Positions 52,034-60,645 of a stretch of DNA of 64,000 bases are shown here, one piece after another. The DNA comes from Cupriavidus plantarum. Its GTDB lineage: Bacteria; Pseudomonadota; Gammaproteobacteria; Burkholderiales; Burkholderiaceae. The notes under the pieces were generated by a model, which made no database searches, was not told where the DNA came from, and saw nothing but the letters and a program-made list of their open reading frames with translations. Position 1 is the stretch's first letter, and each line of letters starts with the position of its first letter. Where the stretch lies: contig NZ_CAJPUX010000012.1 of assembly GCF_905397285.1 (NCBI RefSeq), forward strand, positions 1 through 64,000. The letters run 5' to 3'. The position numbers and the translations under genes are program-made.

Positions 52034-52921
52034 ATGGAATTCCGCCACCTGCGCTACTTCCTCGTGCTCGCCGAGGAACTGCATTTCGGCCGGGCCGCCC
52101 GCCGGCTATCGATTTCCCAGCCGCCGCTGTCGCTGAACATTCAGCAGCTGGAGGCGTCGGTGGGCGCACGGCTCTTCGAGCGCGACAGCCGCGGCGTGCG
52201 GCTGACGGCCGCCGGGCGCGCGTTCCGGGAGTCCGCCACGGCGCTGCTCGCGCAGGCCGAGGCGGCCCGCCAGCTGGCCCGGGAAATCGAGGCAGGCGCC
52301 GTGGGGCGGCTGCGCGTCGGCTTTGTCGGGTCGATGCTCTATCGCGGCATGCCGCAGTTATTGCAGGATTTCGAGGCGCGGTATCCGGGCATCCAGGTCG
52401 CGCTGACCGAGCTGAACTCGCAGGAGCAGATCGATGCGCTGCTGCATGGAGAACTCGATGCCGGCTTTGTCCACACGCGCCGCGTGCCCGACGAGCTGAC
52501 GACGGTGCTCGCCCACCGGGAGCAGTTCGTATGCTGCATGCCGGAGGGCCATGCGCTGGCGGTGCGACAGAACGTCGCGCTGACCGATCTGCGCGGCGAG
52601 CCCTTCGTGCTCTTCTCGCGGCAGGCGTCGCCCGACTATTACAACCGCATCTTCGAGATGTGCGTGGCGCAGGGCTTTTACCCACAGGTGCGGCACGAGA
52701 TGCGCCACTGGCTGTCGGTCGTCTCGCTGGTATCGCAGGGCATGGGCGTTGCGGTGGTGCCCGCGGCGCTGGCGCGCTCGGGCATGGCGGGCGCGGTGTT
52801 CCGGCCGCTAAGCGGCACCGATGTGCCGTCGGAGGTGTACTGCGTATGGCGGCAGCAACCGGACAATCCCGCGCGCGATCATTTTGTGAACACCGTGCGC
52901 ATGGCGGGCGGGTCCGATTAA
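52034..52921 (+). CDS. LysR family regulator of the divergent catabolic operon
   Basis: This 295-residue LysR protein begins MEFRHLRYFLVLAEELHFGRAARRL and SQPPLSLNIQQLE, the CatR/BenM-like opening, with an effector domain from about residue 90 (GRLRVGFVGSMLY). It faces away from the acyl-CoA dehydrogenase/Bug/CoA-transferase operon with a palindromic operator between them. The classic reading is that it senses the operon's substrate or a CoA derivative. A terminator follows at 52927. Confidence 0.93.
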   Translation: MEFRHLRYFLVLAEELHFGRAARRLSISQPPLSLNIQQLEASVGARLFERDSRGVRLTAAGRAFRESATALLAQAEAARQLAREIEAGAVGRLRVGFVGSMLYRGMPQLLQDFEARYPGIQVALTELNSQEQIDALLHGELDAGFVHTRRVPDELTTVLAHREQFVCCMPEGHALAVRQNVALTDLRGEPFVLFSRQASPDYYNRIFEMCVAQGFYPQVRHEMRHWLSVVSLVSQGMGVAVVPAALARSGMAGAVFRPLSGTDVPSEVYCVWRQQPDNPARDHFVNTVRMAGGSD

Positions 52922-52926
52922 AGAAA

Positions 52927-52957
52927 AAAGCCACCGGTCCCTGAGGGCGGTGGCTTT
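52927..52957 (+). terminator. terminator of the LysR gene
   Basis: AAAGCCACCG (52927-52936) pairs with CGGTGGCTTT (52948-52957) around an 11-base loop, starting six bases after the stop codon. The T tract is short, but As before the stem would make it work on the other strand too. Nothing else is seen up to the feo promoter. Confidence 0.65.
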
Positions 52958-53157
52958 GGAAAGTACGCGTGGAACGGGGTGTTCAGCGTGCTTGCAGCTT
53001 AGCGTCGGAGCCTCGGCAGTCCAATAACACGAATGTGGTATTCCAATAAAATCGTGCGCCCGGCGTGAAATTTTTACGCGTTTTTTATATCGAAGCCCTG
53101 CTGCCACCCTTGTGTCACGCGCCATTCCGGTGCGAACGACGCCGATCTTGCGGCAAT

Positions 53158-53186
53158 TGCTATACAATCGAGAACGATTTTTATTT
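53158..53186 (+). promoter_or_regulatory. feo promoter with Fur-like site
   Basis: TGC-TATACA (53158-53166) looks like an extended -10 element. Just downstream, 53167-53186 (ATCGAGAACGATTTTTATTT) resembles the Fur-like site at 721-740 (13 of 20 positions) and lies over the transcription start. Iron-replete Fur should repress feoAB here. No convincing -35 is seen. Confidence 0.5.
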
Positions 53187-53208
53187 ACGACCCTACAAGG
53201 TCCACAGC

Positions 53209-53553
53209 ATGATGCGGTTGTCTGAACTTCCCCGGCGTACCGCCGCCGTTGTGCAAGCGGTGGAGGATCTCTCGCCCGACGACGCGATCGCGCGGCGGTT
53301 GCGCGATCTCGGCTTCGTGCCCGGTGAAGCGGTACAGATCATCGCGTTCGGCCCGTTCGGCAAGGATCCGATCGTCGCACAGGTGGGCTTCACGCGGTTC
53401 GCGCTGCGTCGTGCCGAGGCGGCCCGCATCACGGTCGATGTCGCCAGTGCGTCGGTGACGAACATCGCGCCGGACGCAGAGTCGGCCGGACTAGCCACCG
53501 AACGCGCTACCGAACAAGCTACCGAACAAGCCGCGGCCAAGCGTCTGGCCTGA
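53209..53553 (+). CDS. feoA: FeoA, ferrous iron transport accessory protein
   Basis: This 114-residue cytoplasmic protein has an SH3-like core (RLRDLGFVPGEAVQIIAFGPFGKDPIVAQVGFTRFALRRAEAARITV) typical of FeoA, which supports FeoB. The start is one of two adjacent ATGs (53209 or 53212) after AAGG. The last 35 residues are an unusual low-complexity Ala/Thr/Glu/Gln tail with repeated ATEQ. feoB follows 89 bases later. Confidence 0.93.
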   Translation: MMRLSELPRRTAAVVQAVEDLSPDDAIARRLRDLGFVPGEAVQIIAFGPFGKDPIVAQVGFTRFALRRAEAARITVDVASASVTNIAPDAESAGLATERATEQATEQAAAKRLA

Positions 53554-53642
53554 ACATCGCGCGCCGCGGCCTGCGTCGAATCGGCGCGGCGACCGCGCCT
53601 GGCCTCACCCCTCTACACGCCGCACGGGTTTCATTCCTGCCT

Positions 53643-55502
53643 ATGTCCGTTGCTCCGAACTCCGCCGCATTGCGCATCGCGCTCGTCGGCAATCCCAACT
53701 GCGGCAAGACCGCGCTCTTCAACCGCCTGACCGGCAGCCGCCAGAAGGTGGCCAACTATGCCGGCGTGACCGTCGAGCGCAAGGAAGGCCAGTTCGTGGC
53801 GCCGAGTGGCCGCATCGTGCGGATTCTCGACCTGCCCGGCGCCTATAGCCTGCGCGCCGCGAGCCTCGATGAAACCGTGACGCGCGAGGTCGTGCTCGGC
53901 CAGCGCGCCGACGAGCCGCGTCCCGACCTGCTCGTGTCCGTGGTCGATGCGACCAACCTGCGGCTGCACCTGCGCTTCGTGCTCGAACTGCGCCGCCTTG
54001 GCCTGCCGATGGTCGTGGTCCTGAACATGAGCGATGCCGCCGCGAAGCGCGGCATCCTGATCGATCGCGACAAGCTGTCCGCCGCGCTCGGCGTGCCCGT
54101 CGTCCAGACCGTGGCGGTCAAGCGCGATGGCGCCGCCGCGCTGATCGAGGTGCTCGAGGGCCAGTTACCCAAGGCGCTGCCCGCCCAGCCGCTCGACGGA
54201 CTGTCGGATCTCGACACGCACGCGGAGGTCCGCCGGCTCCTCGCGGCCGCGGTCACGATGCCCGCGCGCACCGCGCGTGTCGACGATGCGCTCGACCGCG
54301 TGCTGCTGCATCCCGTGTTCGGCCTCGTCATCCTCGCCGTTCTGCTGTTCTTCATGTTCCAGGCCGTATTCTCGTGGGCGGAGCCGCTGATGGACGGCAT
54401 CGAGGGCGGCGTGCATATGCTCGGCGAAGTCGTCGGCACGTGGATGCCGGACGGCATGCTCAAGAGCCTGATCGTCGATGGCATGATCGCGGGCCTCGGC
54501 AGCGTGATCGTGTTCCTGCCGCAGATCCTGATCCTCTTTCTGTTCATCCTCACGCTGGAGGAATCGGGCTATCTTCCACGCGCGGCGTTCCTGCTCGACC
54601 GGCTGATGATGGGTGCCGGCCTCTCGGGCCGCTCGTTCATTCCGCTGCTGTCGAGCTTCGCCTGCGCGATTCCGGGGATCATGGCCACGCGCACGATCCA
54701 GGATCCGCGCGATCGCCTGACGACCATTCTCGTCGCGCCGTTGATGACCTGCTCCGCGCGGCTGCCGGTGTACGCCTTGCTGATTGGTGCCTTCATTCCC
54801 GAGCGTACGGTGGCAGGCCTCTTCAATCTGCAGGGGCTCGTGCTGTTCGCGCTGTATGTTGCCGGCATCCTCAGCGCGCTGATCGTCGCCTACGTGCTCA
54901 AGTACTTCCGACGCGACCGCACCGATCATCCGCTGCTGATGGAACTGCCGTCGTATCGCATTCCCAATCCGCGTGACGTGGCCATCGGGCTGTGGGAACG
55001 CGCACGCATCTTCCTGTCGCGCGTCGGCAAGGTGATTCTCGCGCTAACCGTGCTGCTGTGGTTCCTGGCCACGTTCCCGTCGCCGCCCGATGGCGCGACC
55101 GCACCCGCCATCGATTACAGCTTTGCCGGCATGATCGGCAAGGGACTCGAGCACATCTTCGCGCCGATCGGCTTCAACTGGCAGATCTGCATCGCGCTGG
55201 TGCCGGGCCTGGCCGCGCGCGAAGTGGCCGTCGGGGCATTGGCTACGGTCTACGCGTTGTCCGGCAGCGACGACACCGTGGCGACGCAACTGGCCCCGAT
55301 GATCGCCGCGCAATGGTCGCTGGCCACCGCACTGTCGTTGCTCGCCTGGTACGTATTTGCGCCACAATGCATCTCGACGCTGGCCGTGATCCGCCGCGAG
55401 ACCAACTCGTGGAAAGTGATGGCGCTCTCGGCGGCGTACCTCACCGGCCTCGCATACCTCGCGTCGTTCGTGACGTATCGCGTGGCCTTGATGTTCAGCT
55501 GA
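53643..55502 (+). CDS. feoB: FeoB, ferrous iron transporter
   Basis: This 619-residue inner-membrane ferrous-iron permease has an N-terminal G domain: GNPNCGKTALFN (P-loop), NYAGVTVE (switch I), DLPGAYSL (DxxG) and NMSD (NKxD variant). The membrane part has the two Gate motifs (LLSSFACAIPGIMATR and the later LVPGLAAREVAVG). The length is at the short end for FeoB, which reaches about 770 in E. coli. It is second in the feo operon, before a small Cys-rich protein. Confidence 0.96.
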   Translation: MSVAPNSAALRIALVGNPNCGKTALFNRLTGSRQKVANYAGVTVERKEGQFVAPSGRIVRILDLPGAYSLRAASLDETVTREVVLGQRADEPRPDLLVSVVDATNLRLHLRFVLELRRLGLPMVVVLNMSDAAAKRGILIDRDKLSAALGVPVVQTVAVKRDGAAALIEVLEGQLPKALPAQPLDGLSDLDTHAEVRRLLAAAVTMPARTARVDDALDRVLLHPVFGLVILAVLLFFMFQAVFSWAEPLMDGIEGGVHMLGEVVGTWMPDGMLKSLIVDGMIAGLGSVIVFLPQILILFLFILTLEESGYLPRAAFLLDRLMMGAGLSGRSFIPLLSSFACAIPGIMATRTIQDPRDRLTTILVAPLMTCSARLPVYALLIGAFIPERTVAGLFNLQGLVLFALYVAGILSALIVAYVLKYFRRDRTDHPLLMELPSYRIPNPRDVAIGLWERARIFLSRVGKVILALTVLLWFLATFPSPPDGATAPAIDYSFAGMIGKGLEHIFAPIGFNWQICIALVPGLAAREVAVGALATVYALSGSDDTVATQLAPMIAAQWSLATALSLLAWYVFAPQCISTLAVIRRETNSWKVMALSAAYLTGLAYLASFVTYRVALMFS

Positions 55503-55545
55503 ACCGTTGGATGAACCGGCGACGATGTTGCCGGTCGAATCGACC

Positions 55546-55869
55546 ATGACGCTCTATCACGCTTTCGAAACCCTGGTCGTCCCGCTGATCGTGCTCGCAT
55601 GCGCGCTCTCGGTGGCGGCACGTTATCTGCCCCGCACGCGCGAACGCGTGAAGGCGAGCCTTGCCGGCATGCTCGGCGGCGCGATGGCGCCAGGCTGGCG
55701 CGGGTGGATCGCCCGGCGGCTTAGTCCTGCCGCCGCTGCGGGGTGCGCGACAGGCTGCGACACCAACAGCGGCTGCGGCACCTGCGGTTCGAACACTTCC
55801 GCGTCTGCTCCGCCGCCATCCGCGACGGGCGGCAACGAGCAGGTGATACGGTTCATGCGGCGTCCCTGA
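55546..55869 (+). CDS. FeoB-associated small Cys-rich membrane protein (DUF6587-like)
   Basis: This protein of about 107 residues has one N-terminal helix (LVVPLIVLACALSVAARYL), a basic linker, and a cysteine cluster CATGCDTNSGCGTCGSN. It sits 43 bases after feoB and ends before a strong terminator, the position of FeoC-like or Cys-rich accessory proteins in other feo operons. Two earlier in-frame starts exist at 55507 (TTG) and 55525 (ATG). Its function is unknown; the cysteines could bind iron or respond to redox state. Confidence 0.8.
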   Translation: MTLYHAFETLVVPLIVLACALSVAARYLPRTRERVKASLAGMLGGAMAPGWRGWIARRLSPAAAAGCATGCDTNSGCGTCGSNTSASAPPPSATGGNEQVIRFMRRP

Positions 55870-55891
55870 AACGTCTATTCGCGCGTTCAAC

Positions 55892-55916
55892 AAGCGACCC
55901 GATGGGTCGCTTTTTT
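55892..55916 (+). terminator. rho-independent terminator of feo operon
   Basis: AAGCGACCC (55892-55900) and GGGTCGCTT (55904-55912) form a perfect 9-base stem with a 3-base loop and a T tract (55911-55916). It closes the feo operon. Confidence 0.92.
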
Positions 55917-55930
55917 GTTGTCTCCGCGAG

Positions 55931-56011
55931 ACGCAGAAACGGGTACGGTCCACGCAGAAACGGGTACGCCCGGCGAATGAACCGAGCCTTGAGGGCGCAG
56001 AAATGGGTACG
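55931..56011 (+). repeat. three direct copies of a dispersed 17-base element
   Basis: ACGCAGAAACGGGTACG occurs at 55931-55947 and 55952-55968, and as GCGCAGAAATGGGTACG at 55995-56011. Starts are 21 and 43 bases apart, close to two and four helical turns. The same element lies at 47841-47857. All are intergenic. Between feo and the haem operon (55870-56169) there is no gene, only the terminator, these repeats and the haem promoter. Confidence 0.75.
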
Positions 56012-56107
56012 CGCGGACCCCTTGCACCGTAAGTCCTGCGCTTGACATCCCCACCCTGAAGCGCCTCCCTCAGCACTGTGTATCGGAATGTCACGAGACG
56101 TAAGTTC

Positions 56108-56136
56108 TTGTACATGAGAATGTTAACCATTATCAT
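56108..56136 (+). promoter_or_regulatory. Fur-controlled promoter of the haem operon
   Basis: TTGTAC (56108-56113), 17 bases and TATCAT (56131-56136) form the promoter. TGTTAACCATTATCA at 56121-56135 matches 12 of 14 positions of the 7-1-7 Fur consensus and covers the -10; GAGAAT just upstream extends it. The transcript should start about 27 bases before the receptor gene. Confidence 0.75.
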
Positions 56137-56169
56137 TTGCACCTTCATTCGTAATAAAACGATCTTAAA

Positions 56170-58191
56170 GTGCTTGCATCGCCCCTCGCATCGACGTCGA
56201 CGCTGCGTCGAAGCTGCATCGCAGCCTGCATCGGCGCTCTCCTTGGCCCCGGCCTGCCAACGGAGGCACGGGCGCAATTTGCCACCGGCGACGCCCCTCT
56301 GCTGCCTTCCGTGGTCGTTACGGGTACCCGGTCCGAAAAGCCCATCGACGAGACCCCGGTGAAGACGGAGGTCGTGGATCGGCAGGAAATCGACCGCACG
56401 CATGCCCGCACGCTCAAGGACGCCCTCGAAAACGTACCCGGGCTGCAATTGCGGGAGATTCACGGCAAGTCCGGCTACGAGGTGTCGTTGCAGGGCATGA
56501 CCAGCGATCAGGTGCTCATCCTGATCGATGGCCTGCCGATCAGCGCCAGCACCGGTTCGACGGTCGATGTCTCGCAGTACCTGTTGGCGGAAGTCGACCG
56601 CGTGGAAGTGGTCAAGGGCGCCAGCTCCGCGCAGTACGGCAGTTCCGCCATGGGCGGCGTGATCAACGTCATCACCCGCCCGATCTCGAAGGGTCTGTCC
56701 GCGGCGGCCACGGCCGATGCCGGCACGTACGGCGGGCAGAACGCGGATGGCACGCCAGGCCTGCTCCACGGCAGCATGCGCGTCGAGGGCGGTACCGAGA
56801 CGCTGCGCGCGCGCGTCGCGGCCGATGCGCTCGACAACAAGGGCTTCGCCGTCGATCCGGATGGCTGGACGCAGCATGGCGACAAGGTACGGCGCCAGCA
56901 GTATTCAGGGCGGCTCGAATGGCTCCCGACGCCCGCCGGCACGTTCTGGGTGGACGCCAGCGCGTACCGCGAAACGGACGAACAGCGCTATCGGTATTAC
57001 GCACCGCCGAACTACGTGCCGCAGCGCAAGAGCGAGGACATCGACCGCAACCGCTTTACCGGCGGCGGCCAGTGGAAGTTCGACAACGGCGTGCGCGCGC
57101 GCGTGGCGGGCATGACCGAGGGCTACGACAGCACCTCGCGCGAGTATTCGAATGCGGTGCAGACCGGCGTCCGCACGTCGTCGCAACGCACGGACCATCT
57201 GTCCATGCAGTTCGACATGCCCGCGTGGCGTTCGCAGTTGTGGCAGTTCGGCGCGGACCTGCATCGCGAACGCCTGAATCAGACCAGCAACAATATTTCG
57301 GAGATCGCCGGCAATGCGGAACGGCGCAACGGCGAGCTATACGTGCAGAACGACATCCTCTTCAGCGAGCGCTGGGAGATGATCGTCGGCCTGCGTGGCC
57401 AGCACGATTCCGACTTCGGCAGCCACTTCGCGCCGAAGGTCGGCGTGCGCGGCACGCTGGTAGAGAACGACGACTGGAAGGGCGTGGTGCGCGCGAATTT
57501 CGGCCAGGGCTATCGCGTGCCCAACCTGAAGGAACGCTACTACCTGTTCGATCACAGTTCGCTCGGCTACATGGTGCTCGGCAATCCGAACCTGAAGCCC
57601 GAGTCGTCCAACAGCTTCCAGCTCGGTGGCACGCTGAACTGGCGCGACCGCCTCGTGCTCGACACCAACCTGTTCTACAACCACGTCAGCAATCTGATCC
57701 AGACCGACATGGCCAACTTCACGGTCGTGAACGGCATTGCGGTCTACACCTATCGCAACGTGGCACGGGCGCGCACGCAAGGCGTGGAAACCGCGCTGCG
57801 CTGGGTCGCCACCGACGCGCTCCGCTTCAATGTCTCGTACACGTACACCGACACCGAAGACCTCAATACGGGCACCGAACTCACGCGCCGGCCGCGCAAC
57901 ATGGGCCGCGTCGGCATGGACTGGCGCCTGCTGCCCGGCACGGAACTGACCACGCGCGCGCGCTTCCAGAGCAGCGAGCTGGTCGATTCCACGAGCAACG
58001 CCCGCTCCGCGGGCTGGGGGACGCTCGACCTCGTGCTGAACCAGAAGATCGGACGCAACGTCACCGCCTTCGTCGGGGTGAACAACCTGTTCGATCGCCA
58101 GCGCGACTTCTCCAATGCCAATGATTTCGGGCCGGTGGCGGGCCGATTCGTGTACCTCGGCGCGCGCGTCAACGTCGACGTGGTGCGCTAG
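56170..58191 (+). CDS. hmuR: TonB-dependent outer-membrane haem receptor
   Basis: This 673-residue protein has a signal peptide (about 10-36). A plug domain follows (VVVTGTR near the TonB box, LKDALENVPGLQL, EVVKGASSAQYGSSAMGGVINVITR), then a 22-strand barrel. Haem-receptor signatures are present: YRVPNLKERYY (FRAP-like, from Tyr448), NPNL at 472-475, and a histidine (His462) between them, the expected haem ligand. It begins with GTG and heads the haem operon under a Fur promoter; the name follows the hmu nomenclature. Confidence 0.93.
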   Translation: MLASPLASTSTLRRSCIAACIGALLGPGLPTEARAQFATGDAPLLPSVVVTGTRSEKPIDETPVKTEVVDRQEIDRTHARTLKDALENVPGLQLREIHGKSGYEVSLQGMTSDQVLILIDGLPISASTGSTVDVSQYLLAEVDRVEVVKGASSAQYGSSAMGGVINVITRPISKGLSAAATADAGTYGGQNADGTPGLLHGSMRVEGGTETLRARVAADALDNKGFAVDPDGWTQHGDKVRRQQYSGRLEWLPTPAGTFWVDASAYRETDEQRYRYYAPPNYVPQRKSEDIDRNRFTGGGQWKFDNGVRARVAGMTEGYDSTSREYSNAVQTGVRTSSQRTDHLSMQFDMPAWRSQLWQFGADLHRERLNQTSNNISEIAGNAERRNGELYVQNDILFSERWEMIVGLRGQHDSDFGSHFAPKVGVRGTLVENDDWKGVVRANFGQGYRVPNLKERYYLFDHSSLGYMVLGNPNLKPESSNSFQLGGTLNWRDRLVLDTNLFYNHVSNLIQTDMANFTVVNGIAVYTYRNVARARTQGVETALRWVATDALRFNVSYTYTDTEDLNTGTELTRRPRNMGRVGMDWRLLPGTELTTRARFQSSELVDSTSNARSAGWGTLDLVLNQKIGRNVTAFVGVNNLFDRQRDFSNANDFGPVAGRFVYLGARVNVDVVR

Positions 58192-58212
58192 TTCAACTGG
58201 GAGGAAGCTCAA

Positions 58213-59520
58213 ATGAAAAATAACCGAACGATTCACGCAACGACGGTCAATACCGTCATGCTCGCACTGATCACGACCGTGCTCGCGGCATGCGGCGGCG
58301 GCGGCGATTCGCCATCCACGACTACGCCGACGGCCAGCAATCCCTCGACACCGACGACCCCCGTGACGCCCGCCACGGCGTTCACGCAGTCCGGCACGTG
58401 GACCTTCACGCTGCCGGCCAATGGCGCGTCACTGTGCTACGACTTCAACGCGCAGGCGCAGACGGCTGATTGCACCGGCACCGCGTGGGACCTGAAGGTC
58501 AAGGGCGGCAACAGGACGGCGTCGTTCTGGACCAACAGCGGTTCCAGCGGCACGGGCAACGGCGGCGCATTCGGCGGCCCCTTCGACCACACGTGGAGTG
58601 AATTGCTTGCCTGGAAGAACGCGACGACCGATCCGGTCAATGGCGCGATTCCCGCCACGTTGTACTTCAAGGATGCGGCGAGCAGCGTGTTCACGGGCAC
58701 GAACTCCATCCAGTCGGCCGTGTTCGAATACGGCGTAGGCGGAGAAACGGATCACCTGCTGTACCCGACGTGGCGCACGTTCCTGATCACGACGAACAGC
58801 GCGGTGCTCGACGCGACCGGCGCGGGCGCGCAGGTCTTCGCGCTGCAGGTGACGGGCTACTATGGCGGCGCGGGCGGTACCACGTCTGGCTTTCCGTCGA
58901 TCCGATGGGTCGACCGCGCCAATCCAGGCGTGGTTCGCACCGCCACCGTCAACGCCACGACCGACTGGGTCTACTTCGACCTCGATGCGGGCGCGGTGTC
59001 GACGGCCACCGGCACGTGGCATATCGCGTTCAACCGCAACAACCTCAAATTGAACGGTGGCGAATCGGGCAGCGGCACGGTGGCAGGCTTCGTGGGCCGT
59101 ACGCCGGCGGGCTTCTATGACGCGAGCAACAAGCCCATTGCGTCGAAGTTCACCGACCCGTCGAACGCCAGCGCAACGCTCGCCGACCTCGGCGACGCGA
59201 CGCTGGCCGTGCCAGCGACGGTGAGCGCGTGGCTCAAGGATGCGACCGCTTCATCACTCAATCCGACGTGGACAGGCACGTTCCCCAACCCCCTCAACTA
59301 TGGCTGGTTCACGTACTATCCCACTGCAGCGGCTGCTACGGCGGCAGGCCTGCCCGCCGTTGCGCACGTGATCGCGGCAAACCCGCAGAACGCCGCGCTG
59401 GTGCGCGGTGGGGAAGGCACGACCTATGCACGCTTCCACGTGACGCAGATTCAGTACGCGAATCCCAGCGATGTGAACAGCGCGCAGACCTGGACCGTGC
59501 AGTACGACGTGCAGCCCTGA
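58213..59520 (+). CDS. HmuY-like haem-binding lipoprotein with two domains
   Basis: This 435-residue protein has a lipobox LAAC, with Cys27 as the lipid site, then a Gly/Thr/Pro spacer. The rest looks like two successive HmuY-type beta domains. The first contains WDLKVKGGNRTASFWTNSG and TGYYGGAGGTTSGFPSIRW. The second contains DWVYFDLDAG, GTWHIAFNRNNLKLNGG and YARFHVTQIQY. HmuY binds haem at the surface in Porphyromonas. Its place 21 bases after the receptor implies it feeds haem to it. The haem ligands are not identified. Confidence 0.75.
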   Translation: MKNNRTIHATTVNTVMLALITTVLAACGGGGDSPSTTTPTASNPSTPTTPVTPATAFTQSGTWTFTLPANGASLCYDFNAQAQTADCTGTAWDLKVKGGNRTASFWTNSGSSGTGNGGAFGGPFDHTWSELLAWKNATTDPVNGAIPATLYFKDAASSVFTGTNSIQSAVFEYGVGGETDHLLYPTWRTFLITTNSAVLDATGAGAQVFALQVTGYYGGAGGTTSGFPSIRWVDRANPGVVRTATVNATTDWVYFDLDAGAVSTATGTWHIAFNRNNLKLNGGESGSGTVAGFVGRTPAGFYDASNKPIASKFTDPSNASATLADLGDATLAVPATVSAWLKDATASSLNPTWTGTFPNPLNYGWFTYYPTAAAATAAGLPAVAHVIAANPQNAALVRGGEGTTYARFHVTQIQYANPSDVNSAQTWTVQYDVQP

Positions 59521-59597
59521 GTCCGGACTCCGACTCGTGATTGAAGCGCTTCCGGCATGCCTCGGATTCGTACCGCGACATGCTTGGACCTGACAGC

Positions 59598-60644
59598 ATG
59601 CAAGACACTATGCAACAAGACAGTTTCGACACCCTGCGCGCGCGGCATCAGCAACTGATCGACCAGGAACCCGGCCTTCGCATTCGCGATCGCGCACGCA
59701 AGCTCGGCGCGACCGAGGCGGCGCTGGTCGCGGCCGAATGCGGCGTCACCTCGCGCGAACTCAACGGTCCGGCGCAAACGCTGTTCCGCGACCTCGGCGC
59801 CCTCGGCCCCGTGATGGCGCTGTCGCGCAACGACTCGGCCGTGCACGAGCGCCATGGCACTTACCTCGACATCCAGGCCGACGGGCCGGTGGGCATCGTG
59901 CTCGGTCCCGATATCGACCTGCGCATGTTCTTCAACAGCTGGAAGTATTTCTATGCGGTCAGCGAGAACGGCCGCGACAGCATCCAGTTCTTCGACAAGA
60001 GCGGCGAGGCCGTCCACAAGGTGTATCGCACCGAGGCCACCGACGCGGCGGCGTGGGAGGCCTATGTCGCGCGTCATGCCAGTGGCGCGCGCACGCCCGT
60101 GATGGCGGAGGCGGTACAGGCGGCCAGCGAAGCGGAGGCACCGGCCGACATCGCGGCGTTTCGCGCCCACTGGCGCGGCCTGACCGATACGCACGAGTTC
60201 TTCGGCATGCTCCGCCAGTTCAAGGTCTCGCGCCTTGGTGCGCTGCGCGCGGCAGGCGAGGACCTTGCGCAGGCAGTCGACAACACGGCCGTTGAGACGC
60301 TGCTCCAGCGCGCCGCGGATTCTCAATTGCCGATCATGTGCTTCGTCGCCAATCGCGGCATCGTGCAGATCCACACCGGGCCGGTGAAGCGCCTGGTGCG
60401 GACCGGCCCGTGGTTCAACGTGCTGGACCCGACGTTCAATCTCCACCTCAACACACAGGCCGTGACGGCGAGCTGGGTCGTCAACAAGCCCACCACCGAT
60501 GGCTGGGTCACGTCGCTGGAGCTGTATGGCGCCAACGGCGAGCTGATCGTCCAGTTCTTCGGCGAGCGCAAACCCGGCAAGCCGGAACTGCCCGCCTGGC
60601 GCGCGCTGCTGCAAGCGCTGTGCACGCACGCGCTGGCGGCCTGA
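59598..60644 (+). CDS. hmuS: HmuS, cytoplasmic haem-handling protein
   Basis: This 348-residue protein of the ChuS/HmuS family has two similar halves (LGPVMALSRNDSAVHERHGTY and ...GPDIDLRMFFNSWKYFYAV, then LPIMCFVANRGIVQIHTGPV and GPWFNVLDPTFNLHLNT). Members bind haem and either store or degrade it. The exact start is uncertain among ATGs at 59580, 59598 and 59610; the TTG at 59541 is unlikely. It is third in the haem operon and its stop is one base from hmuT. Confidence 0.93.
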   Translation: MQDTMQQDSFDTLRARHQQLIDQEPGLRIRDRARKLGATEAALVAAECGVTSRELNGPAQTLFRDLGALGPVMALSRNDSAVHERHGTYLDIQADGPVGIVLGPDIDLRMFFNSWKYFYAVSENGRDSIQFFDKSGEAVHKVYRTEATDAAAWEAYVARHASGARTPVMAEAVQAASEAEAPADIAAFRAHWRGLTDTHEFFGMLRQFKVSRLGALRAAGEDLAQAVDNTAVETLLQRAADSQLPIMCFVANRGIVQIHTGPVKRLVRTGPWFNVLDPTFNLHLNTQAVTASWVVNKPTTDGWVTSLELYGANGELIVQFFGERKPGKPELPAWRALLQALCTHALAA

Positions 60645-60645
60645 C

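Noticed and set aside
55743..56045. Small frame with repeated RRNGY
   Set aside because: The repeated residues come from the 17-base DNA element; it starts inside the Cys-rich gene and runs through the feo terminator.
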